This document shows, piece after piece, positions 13,705 through 23,800 of a stretch of DNA of 64,000 nucleotides. The translations under genes were made by a program, and so were the position numbers. Source of the DNA: Brasenia schreberi (taxonomy: Eukaryota > Streptophyta > Magnoliopsida > Nymphaeales > Cabombaceae). The stretch is from the NCBI GenBank assembly GCA_036023115.1, contig JAYKKT010000040.1, positions 3,526,001 to 3,590,000 of the forward strand, in the 5' to 3' direction. The notes under the pieces were generated by a model that was not told where the DNA came from, made no database searches, and saw nothing but the letters and a program-made list of their open reading frames with translations. The number at the start of each line of letters is the position of its first letter. Within the stretch, counting starts at the first letter, position 1.

Positions 13705-16700
13705 CTTCACTAAGATTACCATTTAGGAAAACATTTTTAACATACAATTAATATGTCCCAGTTTTAATAGTACAAATAGAAATAAATATGCAAATAATAG
13801 TCATACGAGCAACATGAGTAAAAGTTTCCTCATACCCAATCCCATATTTTTGTGAGTACTCCTTAACTATTAGTCTTGCTTTATATCTTTCAGTAGATCC
13901 ATCACTATACAACCTATTATTTTCTTTTATTTGGATTTAGGCACAATGTCCTAAGTAGTATTCTGTTTTGGTGCTTCTAGTTCATCATTCTTAACTTTTC
14001 TTCATTTTAAGTTATTTTTTGTTTGGTCATAATGTTTAGGTTCATTGATACTCTGATATGATCGCTATACGATTTCCATGTTGGGGTTGAAATGTTTCTA
14101 AAGACTCAAAGATGAGGAGGTTTTATGACTCTTTTCCTTTGGATATTATCATTTTCTCTATTTCTTCTTACATAATAATGTTCAAAAGGTCTCATGATTT
14201 CTTCTCTAGCTTCTTGATCTTTAGGTTCGCACTCTAGTTGGACCGTACTTTCTTCTTGTGATTCCTCGTTGTCATCTAAATTTAAATCCACGATTTCATC
14301 CAAAAATGTATAATTATCTTAAGTGTTTTTTTGATTCATCTTCGTAATAATACTCATCTTCAATAAATTTGACATCTCTAGATACAAAGTTTATCTTATT
14401 TTGTGTTCTAACATCTATACCCTTTATTATTAATACCATAGCGAAGAAAGATACATTCAATAGCTTTGGGTCCTAACTTGTCACTCTTATCCATATAAAT
14501 ATAAAATTTATATCCAAATACTTTTAACCGACTATAATTAGGTTTATTTGAATATAATTTTTCAATAGGGGATCAATTACCTGGTATAGATGATGGCATC
14601 CTATTTATAGTATACGGATGTTAAAACGGCTTTAGCTTACATGTATTTAAAAAGTTTACTTGCTAATCAACAAGATTAGTTTCAATAATATGTTTATTTT
14701 TTCTTTTAGCTAAATCATTTTATTATAGAGTTTTTCTACAAGATTTTTGATGTCAAATTCCATCTTATTGAAGATAGTTTTTGAAGTCATTTGAGAGATA
14801 TTCACCACCGGAGTCAGTTCTTAAAATCTTTATATTAGTTTCAAATTGAGTCTTGATTATATTGTAAAGGTTAAAAGTTTTTAAAAACTTTCAATTTGTG
14901 TTTTAAGAAACATATCCAAGTGTGTCGAGTGAAATCATCTACAAAAATAACATAATAGGTCACTCCTCATTTTGAGGCTATGGGAGCGGGTCCTCAAACA
15001 TCAGAGCACACAAATTCGAAAGCCTTTTTTGTGATGAGTTCTTTCACCAAATGGTACATGATGTGTTTTATCAAATATACAATCTTTGTAAATGAAATAC
15101 TTTTTTATTAGTCTTTATTCATGAATAATTGTTCATTTTGCTTATATCAAGATGTTCTAATATTTTGTGCTAAAGAGCAAACTCATTATCATTATCACAA
15201 ATTTGATAAACTGAGAGAAGATTAAGATTCATTTTTGGTATAAAATGTACTTGAGGTATTTTAAAGGATTTATTTTCTTATTTACCAATTCAATTTCTTT
15301 AACATCAAACTTAGTTTTATCGGTCGTAAACACTTGTGCTCTAACTTGTGTGTATTTGTCTAACAATTTATATTCATGTGTCATATGAAAAGAAGCATCA
15401 AAATGTAAAAACCATGGCATAGCTTGATCTTTGAAAGTTGATAACGCCGACTTGAAGATGTTTGCCTTCTCTTTGAATATTTCTTCAATGTATGCCTTGA
15501 TTCTTGAAGGTAATACTTCTTCCTTGTTGACACTGACAACCACTTATTGAAACCTTCTTAACAAAGAGTACACATGGTCTTGATATATCTACTCTTTTTG
15601 CAATAATGGCAAATCATATGCGTGTTTGGAAGACATTACATTACCCTTGAATTTTTCTTTTTCTTCACTATTTTTGGGTGTGGAGGTTTGTAATTCTTCA
15701 AATAATTTATGGGTCTAGATGTGGCGAAAATCACTTTTCAATCAGTTTTTTCATAATTAAATCGGCCAATATCTCGTAGCTTTTGAGTCTCAGTTTTCTA
15801 TGTATCAAATAAGATCTTATGTTCTCAAATTCATCACATAATCTCCATATAAACAAGAATAAATATTGATTATTAAGATATTCTTAAAACTCATCCATAA
15901 TTTAAAGTTTTCTTAATTTATCAAAACTCTTAAGTTGGTTTCATAGATAGAAACTCATTTTGATATCACCACTATCAGCTTCAAAATCAAAATCATCGTC
16001 TCCTAATGTTGCGCTCCTTCCAAAGTAATCCATTGAATGTCTTTTTCAGTTAGGAGTGTATTTGCTTTGCTATCTTCAATAATCTACTCCACTAAGATAT
16101 CAAAATTGTTTAGACTTATTGGATCAAATTGGTTTTCCTCCCTATTTAACTTTATTAATTGTTTGCAAGAAAAACAAGTAAATAACATTAACAATTAAAA
16201 AAATAAAACATTGAATTGAGTACTTAATTAATAACTAATCCTTTATTACCTTTATCAGAGCCACATGTTGCAATCGATGAAAATTAGGTCATTGGGTTAC
16301 TTATGTTCTAACCTGTTGCATTTTTTAGTGTGGATATATTGAAAGACACTAAAAATTCTTTTCGCAGTCAGGTGCCGCAGGTTTGGCTTATGTAATAGAA
16401 AAAGACAAACATATAAAGAGGTATTCCACAATACATATAAGATAAGAAACTTAAATATGATGATAAACAATTTATCTTGATACATATTATTACGGTTGCG
16501 AACGACTACAAGCAAGCCCATCAAATGAAGAGTATTATCGTAGATCTCCATCTCTCAATTTATAACATATGTCCTACTCTCATCAGGGACCAATTTGTCT
16601 ATGCAATCAATGCCTCGATTAACCTCATCCCTTAAGCTTACAAAATATCTAAATACTGGATTTAGGTAGTAAGTTGCTGCATGAATAGATTGATGCAACT

Positions 16701-18825
16701 GTTTATTTTATTTGTTATCGATAATATTCTACATGGGCACATAATCTATCTTTCTTCCAAAAGCATGCATTACCGTCTTATGAAAACATTAGGCAGGGAT
16801 TAAGTCACACACCTGCCAAAAAGGATAAGTGGGGTCTGAGCAGAACGGTTCACACCTTAAAAGTGAAAAAAAGCTTGTTAATTGGAAATATCTCTTCAAT
16901 CCCAATCAACTTTTTATTTGATACCAGCAGTTTAAGTGGATTGTTGGAAGAGAATGGATTATAGGAGTGTGACTTGAACTATCTATTAGGCGATGCGGAT
17001 GAGAGCACGGTCTATTATCTGCCACATTAGAATTCATAAACATGTGCTTCTGTTCGAATCTTCTGCACCCTCCGAAGTGAGAGATATGCTGATTCAATTG
17101 AGGGAATCTTTTCTATGATCACACCCAAATTCTGTCATGCATGAATATGAAAAATGCAATTATTTCTGGGAAGAAAGCAATGGCTATGTACTTTAACATA
17201 TTTCATAAATATAAAACAATATGAACATATTTTATGTATAAACATGTGTAGAAAAACAAAAAGAAGTTATATGAGAAGGCACAGCGGCATCCATGCCTAG
17301 GCCTACACTCCAAGCAGTCTCCTCAAACTGTTTGTGTTTTCTGGTGCTGCTGTTTGATTTGTTCCAGTCACTAACTGTTATTCTTCGATATTATCTGGTG
17401 CTAATAAGGAACGTGACATTTGTTCTATTTGTTTTACGATTTAGCATGCTTATTCATTTTCCCCTCCATACAGGCTGTTGAGCTTTCCAAATTCGACTAT
17501 AGGCTTGCAAATAGACTGGATACAGACTTGCAAAAGTTGAGATGTAGAGCAAATTATCACGCATTGCGGTTTACAAAGTCCATTTCACAAATGGGGCAAA
17601 AATTAGTCAAAAGAATGAGAGCGAAAAGTGGTCATTTTGTTGCCCTTCATCTCCGGTAAATATGAGATAAGGCCTTTGAGTTCTCTTGTATATTAAATAT
17701 GCACCTTGCCTTGCGGTTTCTTGTGTTCCCACCAAGTAGCTGTTGTGACTTGTTTTTGTGAACTTGACAGGTTTGAACCGGACATGCTCGCATTTTCAGG
17801 TTGTGATTTTGGTGGTGGAGAAAAGGAAAGGAGAGAACTTGGTGCAATACGGAAGAGGTGGAAGACTTTACATGTAAGATCATAAATGTTGCTGCTTGTC
17901 AATCATGATTTCTGTCTATTAGTTGTCTTATATGCACCGACATAATTCTCTTGCAGACCAGCAACCCTGAGAAGGAAAGGCGGCACGGGAAATGTCCTCT
18001 CACTCCTGAAGAGGTGGGTCTGATGCTCAGAGCATTGGGCTTTGGCAGTGATGTGTTCCTTTATGTCGCATCTGGGGAGGTATATGGTGGGGAAGCAACA
18101 TTAGCACCACTTAAGAAACTCTTCCCAAATTTCTACTCAAAGGAGACATTGGTCACAAAAGATGAATTGCTCCCGTTTACTTCGTTTTCATCACGAATGG
18201 CTGCTATTGATTACATTGTCTGTGATGAGAGTGACGTGTTTGTGACAAATAACAACGGTAACATGGCAAAAATGCTGGCTGGGCGGAGGTATGTGGCAAA
18301 CATATTTTCTCCTTTCTTTAGGTAGGATAAATGAAATATTTTAGCAGTTTCATATTTATTTGGTGTTATTTTAGGAGGTATTTTGGTCACAAGCGCACAA
18401 TAAGACCGAATGGCAGAAAACTTTATTCTTTGTACCTCAACCGAGAAAACATGACTTGGGAGGCCTTTGCATCTAAGGTTCGTACAAGCCAGAGAGGGTT
18501 CATGGGGGAACCTAAAGAAATAAGACCAGGCAGGGGAGAATTTCATGAGAATCCTTCGACTTGTATTTGCGAAGTTGCAGAAGCCGAGTCAAGAGACGAG
18601 TTCAATCACCAAGTAGTTAAACAAAGTCGTAAGGTTGGACAGGGGAAGAGTAGCAAAGGAGAAGACACTGTTGAATATGATTCTAGTGACGATGAACCTG
18701 ATCGGTCTGATTTGGACTATATGGAGGATGGAATTAGAGAGCAATTCAATGGAACAGATGTCGATTATGATGCATTTCTCCAGTCAGAAGAGGAACCAGA
18801 GTTGGAAGACATGCTTTCAGACTAG
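4929..18825 (+). CDS. O-fucosyltransferase-family (PF10250 / GT106-like) protein
   Basis: Ten exons give exactly 572 codons plus stop: 4929-5111, 5193-5240, 5328-5406, 6785-6858, 7575-7663, 7763-7940, 17474-17655, 17771-17873, 17957-18288 and 18375-18825. All introns are GT-AG and every junction phase matches. The product looks like a type II Golgi membrane protein, with a short basic N-terminus and one membrane span at about residues 24-47. The family glycine motif ([12 protein letters not shown]) is at about 115-126, the [14 protein letters not shown] block at about 274-287, and the late [20 protein letters not shown] and RRRYFGH blocks end near 428. The C-terminus is acidic. These blocks identify the plant family of GDP-fucose or UDP-rhamnose type transferases; donor and acceptor cannot be read from sequence. 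Intron 6 is 9.5 kb of transposons. The start is the ATG just before the basic/TM segment. Confidence 0.9.
9085..9278 (-). mobile_element. Au-type SINE with 12-bp target-site duplication
   Basis: This 194-bp element is flanked by perfect direct repeats agtaaaatacac at 9073-9084 and 9279-9290. On the minus strand it runs from ccttgcgtggccgatc through the internal block ggataaaggagg-like, ttgtcggacttatttacc and atgatagagctctcttg. It ends cccatctagtatgggaaaag-gcttagttgtt. This arrangement with a TTG-rich tail matches what I know of the angiosperm Au SINE family. Its last about 60 bases match the 3' end of the RTE LINEs in this window, consistent with mobilisation by that LINE. It sits in intron 6. 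Confidence 0.85.
9318..10932 (-). mobile_element. Ty1/Copia remnant (integrase end, reverse transcriptase, RNase H end)
   Basis: Decayed Copia polyprotein in minus-strand order. At 10932-10738 is the integrase C-terminal block ([11 protein letters not shown] then [16 protein letters not shown]). At about 10340-10130 is an early RT block ([15 protein letters not shown]). At 10043-9750 is the RT end ([24 protein letters not shown]). At 9542-9318 is the polyprotein end ([19 protein letters not shown]). Many stops and frameshifts make it inactive. No LTRs were identified. Confidence 0.75.
11298..13087 (-). mobile_element. 5'-truncated RTE-clade LINE (copy A)
   Basis: On the minus strand this contains the end of the endonuclease-RT linker, the reverse transcriptase and the C-terminal tail of an RTE-type LINE. 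Recognisable parts are the RT start ([14 protein letters not shown]) at 12380, the [12 protein letters not shown] block, the catalytic [11 protein letters not shown] block near 12110-12080, and the [11 protein letters not shown] tail near 11550. The 3' end is gcttagttgttgttgttgtt. Two frameshifts split the frame into 13087-12377, 12380-11607 and 11638-11327. The endonuclease domain is missing by 5' truncation. No clean target-site duplication was found. Confidence 0.9.
13141..13500. repeat. two short local tandem duplications
   Basis: A 34-bp unit beginning tgtaaggagtgaaatcttc is duplicated at 13141-13208. A unit beginning ttcaaattcttcatgaagat recurs about 61 bp apart near 13382 and 13443. 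Both lie in Copia-derived intronic DNA and have no coding meaning. Confidence 0.75.
13673..13702. repeat. TA microsatellite
   Basis: About fifteen TA units inside intron 6. Confidence 0.9.
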
Positions 18826-20831
18826 CATTCGATCCTTCATCCTTGGTGGGATTTTTGTAGTTACCAATTCTTTCATCATTTTTTTTCTTTTTCGCTTTTG
18901 GGGTTCTCTTCTTTTTATTAGTACTACGATAGATAAGTGTTTCAACAGTGTTATCCTGTAAATAAGCTTCTGAAACAGTTGTACAGATTGTTGTTGGCAA
19001 GAAGGTCCCCATCGGAATGGATAGGATAGTCTGAGCTGCTACAAGTGGAAATGTTTGTATCTTGTTGGCGGGTTTCAGTTTTGCTCGAGAGTTAGGAATC
19101 TCTGATGCAACACTTGCATCTAAGATGATCATTTTGTACTTCCCTATGCATTTTGAAGGAGCTCTTATTATGATTTTCCCCATTTCAGACCCCTCCCCCC
19201 TTCCTAACGTGTCAGTGTGTGTGTGTGAGAGAGAGAAGATTGTTCAAAAGTCTGCTTTTGTCTCGGAGGTTCATGCTTGACAACCTTCACTTACAAGGGT
19301 GATGCCAGAGGTCGGGCATCCGCCGTCTGCCCGACTAGAACTCAAAAAGATAAGTAAGAGAAAACTAGAACTCAAAAAGATAAGTAAGAGAAAACTTATA
19401 GCCCATGGTTGTACGTGTACACTACCCTATATTTTGTAGCCGTGGGTTCACTTTGTTAGAATAACCATGAGCTATTTACTCCATCCTAAACGATGTTGTA
19501 AATCTGCCACTGGTGATGTGTATCTTTCCTTTTCCCACTAACAGAAGAAATCTACTGTGGAGGGTTTGGAACTTGGCATAAAACTTGAGGTGAGGACACT
19601 CACCACCAAGGGTTGACATGGGTTTAAACCTTGACTGTTCTTAGTGAGAGGCCTTTCTTTTCTCACAAAGAGAATCTGAAGCCTAACACATACCACACGG
19701 CTACGCCTCCCAAAATCAAACTCACCATCTGCGAGGTGAGAGTCACAGAGCACGGCAAGATGAGATTCACTTGCACTGCCCGTCCCTAAGGGTTGTACAT
19801 GATACCAGTGATGGACTCGGGAATCTTTTCGGGTGAGGCACGCTTTTGTTTCGGTCAAGACATACTAATATTTTACGTTTACAAAGCACTTATATTTCTT
19901 TGTACCATGACATACTTAAAAAATTTTCAGAGTTTTCAGATGAGAAGTGTGCCTCACCTCGCCCTAAAATGAGTCCGCCACTGCCGATTAGATTGTCACC
20001 TGTTCTTTGTTAGTGTTTTATTCCACAAATCAGATCTGGCTCAACTAAACTACCAAATACCCAACCTTTGCAAGGCAGTTCATCCAAAGCATGAACATGG
20101 TATTTGACCGTCAGGTAGATCTTCGTCCGACCCAAATCCACGATATCCATCATCAACACTAGGAATGGGTTTCAACTATTGGAGTATTGGAGAACATGCC
20201 TGCAGAACCTGTCAAAACCAGAACGAGAACTGAATTGGATCGGGAACCCCTATTGTTTGGTTTCAGTTTTATACCTATTGGAGAACCAAACCAGAATAGT
20301 CAAGAACCATGGTTCTTAGTACTTCTTGATTCCAATTTTAAAAGTCTCATCTTATTTTTCCAATGGAACAGGAATCAAACTGCAATGCAACTTGGTTTAA
20401 AACTGGAACCAGAACTGAATCTTGAACTGGAACCGTACTCAAAGAAAGCAGGTTCGGTTTCGGTTCCAATTCTAGGTGGGACCAAAACCCCAGTTCCAAA
20501 CCGGTAGTCTCGGTTTACCCGGAAACGGATATGCCCATATCGATGCAATCAAAGTAGGTCTGAACCATACTAAACCCACTTTACACACCGAAGCGTCTGC
20601 TCCCTTGGTGCACTAATAGGGTATGGTGTGGGAGACCCGGACTTGTACCGGACTCTCCTTTCTCTATCTTCCAGACAACCGAACTCCCCTGCCCCGCCTT
20701 CCCTCTTTCTCTCTTCGTGTGTGTTGCGCTCAACATCTTCTGGAGACCTTTGTTTTTCCTGCATTCTAAAAGTTTCTACATGTGTTAACCTTCGCAAATT
20801 TGAACCCTGGGTGTGAATTCGCAATTTGGTG
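18826..20831. other. intergenic region between the O-fucosyltransferase-family and DUF760 genes
   Basis: Contains the 3' UTR side of the first gene, a possible degraded SINE (19660-19790, minus) with ttaggcttcagattctc after a box B-like gagtttgattttgg, and an imperfect-TIR element at 19806-19983. About 20180-20520 is an unusual stretch rich in GGAACC/GGTTCC-type words, as seen in subterminal regions of some DNA transposons. A 38-bp direct duplication (aactcaaaaagataagtaag unit) lies near 19340-19395. No exon is recognised. Confidence 0.55.
19806..19983. mobile_element. MITE-like element with imperfect terminal inverted repeats
   Basis: The left end reads cagtgatggactcggg...gggtgaggcac. The reverse complement of the right end reads cagtggcggactcat...gaggtgaggcac. 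The arms are about 37 bp with several mismatches and enclose about 100 bp of AT-rich DNA. No target-site duplication is evident. A single end of similar type occurs near 1703. Confidence 0.6.
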
Positions 20832-23800
20832 ATGGCTCACTCTGCTCATCTTTTCGCCCTCAAGCCTCTGGTCTCCGAACACTGTTCCTATCTCTGGTCT
20901 TCTTCTTCTTCTTCTTCTTCGGAAGTTCTTTACTTCGATAGGTTGAATTATAAGAAGTGGAGGGGATTAAGAATAATCCAGAACAGAAGCAGGACCCGGT
21001 TGGTAGCTCGTGCGGAGGCTAATCCTAGCGATGCGTCTAAGGATGATAATCCTCCTTCTAATGGAACAATGGTACTCTCTCTCTCTCTCAGTTTCTCATA
21101 TTCATCGTTGAGCTCGAGTAAGCATTATTTGTGCGAGTAGAAAGCATCGTAGATTTACCTTGAGTTGTTTGGGTTAACTATCTGTTGATAGTCCTTCCCT
21201 GTTGACGTGGGCATACACTATCCACTATCCTCCTGTTTCATTCGAAGATTTGGTGTTCCTTTTTTTTTCTTTGGAGGCGTTATTATGTTTTTGTTGATGC
21301 GTTTCTCGCGTTCTTTTCTTTCTGTGTGATAATGTTGGTGACAGAAATGCTCAAACACTTTTTTCGGAAAGACAGTTATAATGGTAGATATTAGTTGAAT
21401 ACAGCGCATTTGTTCGCTTCATCAGTTTCTTGATGAAGGTTCATTTTAGAATGGCGATTATTGATACTAACACATCAACGTGTTCATCTTACATGTCTCC
21501 AATTCTTGGTCTATGACACCGATCCTTGCTAAGTTTTCCTACTATGTGAATATGAATTCCTTGGATAACCTCACATAGTGGGCTGAGAATTCATACTATC
21601 AGTGTTAAAGTGGATCCAAACATGAGAATTTGAGTTAGAAGATAACTTGAATTCGGCGCCTATACATTTTGCTACAATAACTTTGAAAACCTTGTACACC
21701 ATTCCTACAATGTTGAAAGCACAGTTGGAATTCCCGGGTTGTCATATTACCTAGTGGTATTAGGATTTGCTGCCATTTGAAGCTTCTCATTTCACGAGCC
21801 TTAAATGGATTCTATGGATAAGTTGCAACCCAGTCATCCATAAAATGTGGTGGATTTGTGGTAGGCCCTTCTCTCTTCTTCTTTTGTTTTTAGATAAGTA
21901 ACTCTGTTCTCTTTTTGCTAGTGAGAAGCCTGAATACAACAATAACAACAACCAAGCCTTTCTACATGTATTCTTTGAAGCCATAGCGTGCAATATTATG
22001 CCATATTGATAGTTATCTCCAAATTGAACTTAAGCTGCTAACTTATGTCATGACATTATCACAGGGATACGATTCATCTAATAGACATAAAAGAGAACTT
22101 AGAGTTATCAGATTAACATGAACTAGACTGAAGCAGGATTACTTATGCTGCATGATGCATCAAAGCGAATGAGCTTCTTAATTTTCCATATCAATATTCC
22201 TCTTGCACAGTGTGTAGGATTCATAAAAGCTTGTTCGCTACCTTCCTTGAAACCCTATGGATGCAAAATGAAACATTTACCAGGCTGGACCCAGGGGAAC
22301 ATGTCAGCAAACTGAAGCTTCTGGCCAAGAAGACAAATTTTAGATTGCTCAGCATGGCTTGTCTTTGGCACTGGGATTGTTTTAGACATAATTGACTACA
22401 TGTCACATGTTTTGGTTAATTTCTGCATTCTCACCAATGTAGTACTTGATGTAAAAATGCATAAGGTGATATCTAAGGGGTTATCTCGATTGCACTGTCT
22501 CCTCAATTCTATTTACCGAGATTGGAAAGAATTTTGAAGCTTTATTATGTTAGAAAAGGAAGATATTGCAGAGTTGCTACCTGCACGGAGCACTAGTCTT
22601 TCTTAAAGCCTGATAAAAAGGCTTTTCTGCTTTAGGTTCAAGTATGTAGGTTTCCTTCTTATATTTAACTGTTTATACTTATAGTATATATAATGGTTAT
22701 GTATTTTCCTTGCCGATCTATTGCAAGATACCTGTGGATAATTTTAAAATACAAATTTACTGAAAAGCTTCCGAAACATGTATTTATACTTGTTGCTTAT
22801 CAGTTTGTTGAAGTTAGCACCATATGAGAGATTTCAGCTCATATTGGAGGTCCACAGATATTATGCCAAACTTGGGGTCTGAAGTTTTGTTTTCTATGCA
22901 TTTGATTTTGATCAGCCAAGGGGCAGGAGAAATATTCTATTAGAATATGTCAGAAATGTGCAGCCAGAATTTATGGAGGTGTTTGTGAAAAGAGCACCTC
23001 GTCAGGTGAGATACCTTGCTCTGATGTGATTTGATTACTGATTCCTTACATAGGAGAGAATTTAACTTTCTCAATTGGCTAAGTTTTTTTTTGGCATGAA
23101 AGTTGTGAACAATTGCATTTATTTATAACTGTGTTTTCTTTCTCTGAATAATCATGTGATTGTAATTATTTGGTGCCAAAGGTTGTTGATGCAATGCGCC
23201 AAACAGTTACAAATATGATAGGGACCCTGCCCCCTCAGTTTTTTGCTGTCACTGTAACCACTGTAAGTTTTGCAAGCTTAGATACATGCCTTTGCTTTTA
23301 TGTATATTTGTATTAAACATGTGAGCCCAATCAGGTTGCAGAAAATCTTGCTCAGCTCATGTACAGTGTGTTGATGACGGGATACATGTTCAGGAATGCT
23401 CAGTTTCGGTTAGAACTTCAGCAGAGTCTAGAACAAGTTGCTCTTCCAGATGTTAAGGAGAAGCAGGTGTGTATAGTTTTCAGTTGTGAAGACCTCATTT
23501 TATTGTTGACTTTTGTAGTGAACGGGGTGAATGATTGTTTGCATGCTTATCACTGCTAGATAACCAAATTTGGAATGTAGCTGATGCATGCACATGCACA
23601 TGTACATTAAATGATTGGTTGTGAATTTTGGTTGGTGCACCCCCAAGAAGGAAACAAAGCAACTGTTTACTTGTAGTAAGATATTCATGTATGTCTTTGT
23701 ATGCTTTAGAAGTGCTGATCTTATAGAGATGCTTTAATGCAGGTAAGAGTTCATTTTCATTCTTTTTTAAAGATCATCCTGCATTGTGCGTGATGATGGA

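Larger units (their letters stand above)
11040..16130 (-). mobile_element. second Ty1/Copia remnant, interrupted by an RTE LINE
   Basis: A second copy lies upstream of the first in the same orientation. A degraded gag zinc-knuckle (CHYC) is near 15590-15640. The gag-pre-integrase/protease block is at 15543-15229 ([20 protein letters not shown]). Integrase pieces are near 14600-14380, the hinge at 14303-14106, and RT pieces near 13960-13740. After the LINE at 11298-13087, an RNase H piece ([16 protein letters not shown]) lies near 11090-11150. The domain order restarts at 10932, which is why two copies are inferred. Outer limits are approximate. Confidence 0.6.
7941..17473 (+). other. 9.5-kb intron 6 of the O-fucosyltransferase-family gene, filled with retroelements
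   Basis: The exon before it ends ...VLLKKH and the exon after starts [10 protein letters not shown], two segments that are contiguous in this protein family. The gap is therefore an intron (gtaagt donor, tacag acceptor). It holds one Au SINE, two minus-strand Copia remnants and one minus-strand RTE LINE. The parts at 7941-9072 and 16130-17473 show no recognisable element or exon. Confidence 0.85.
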
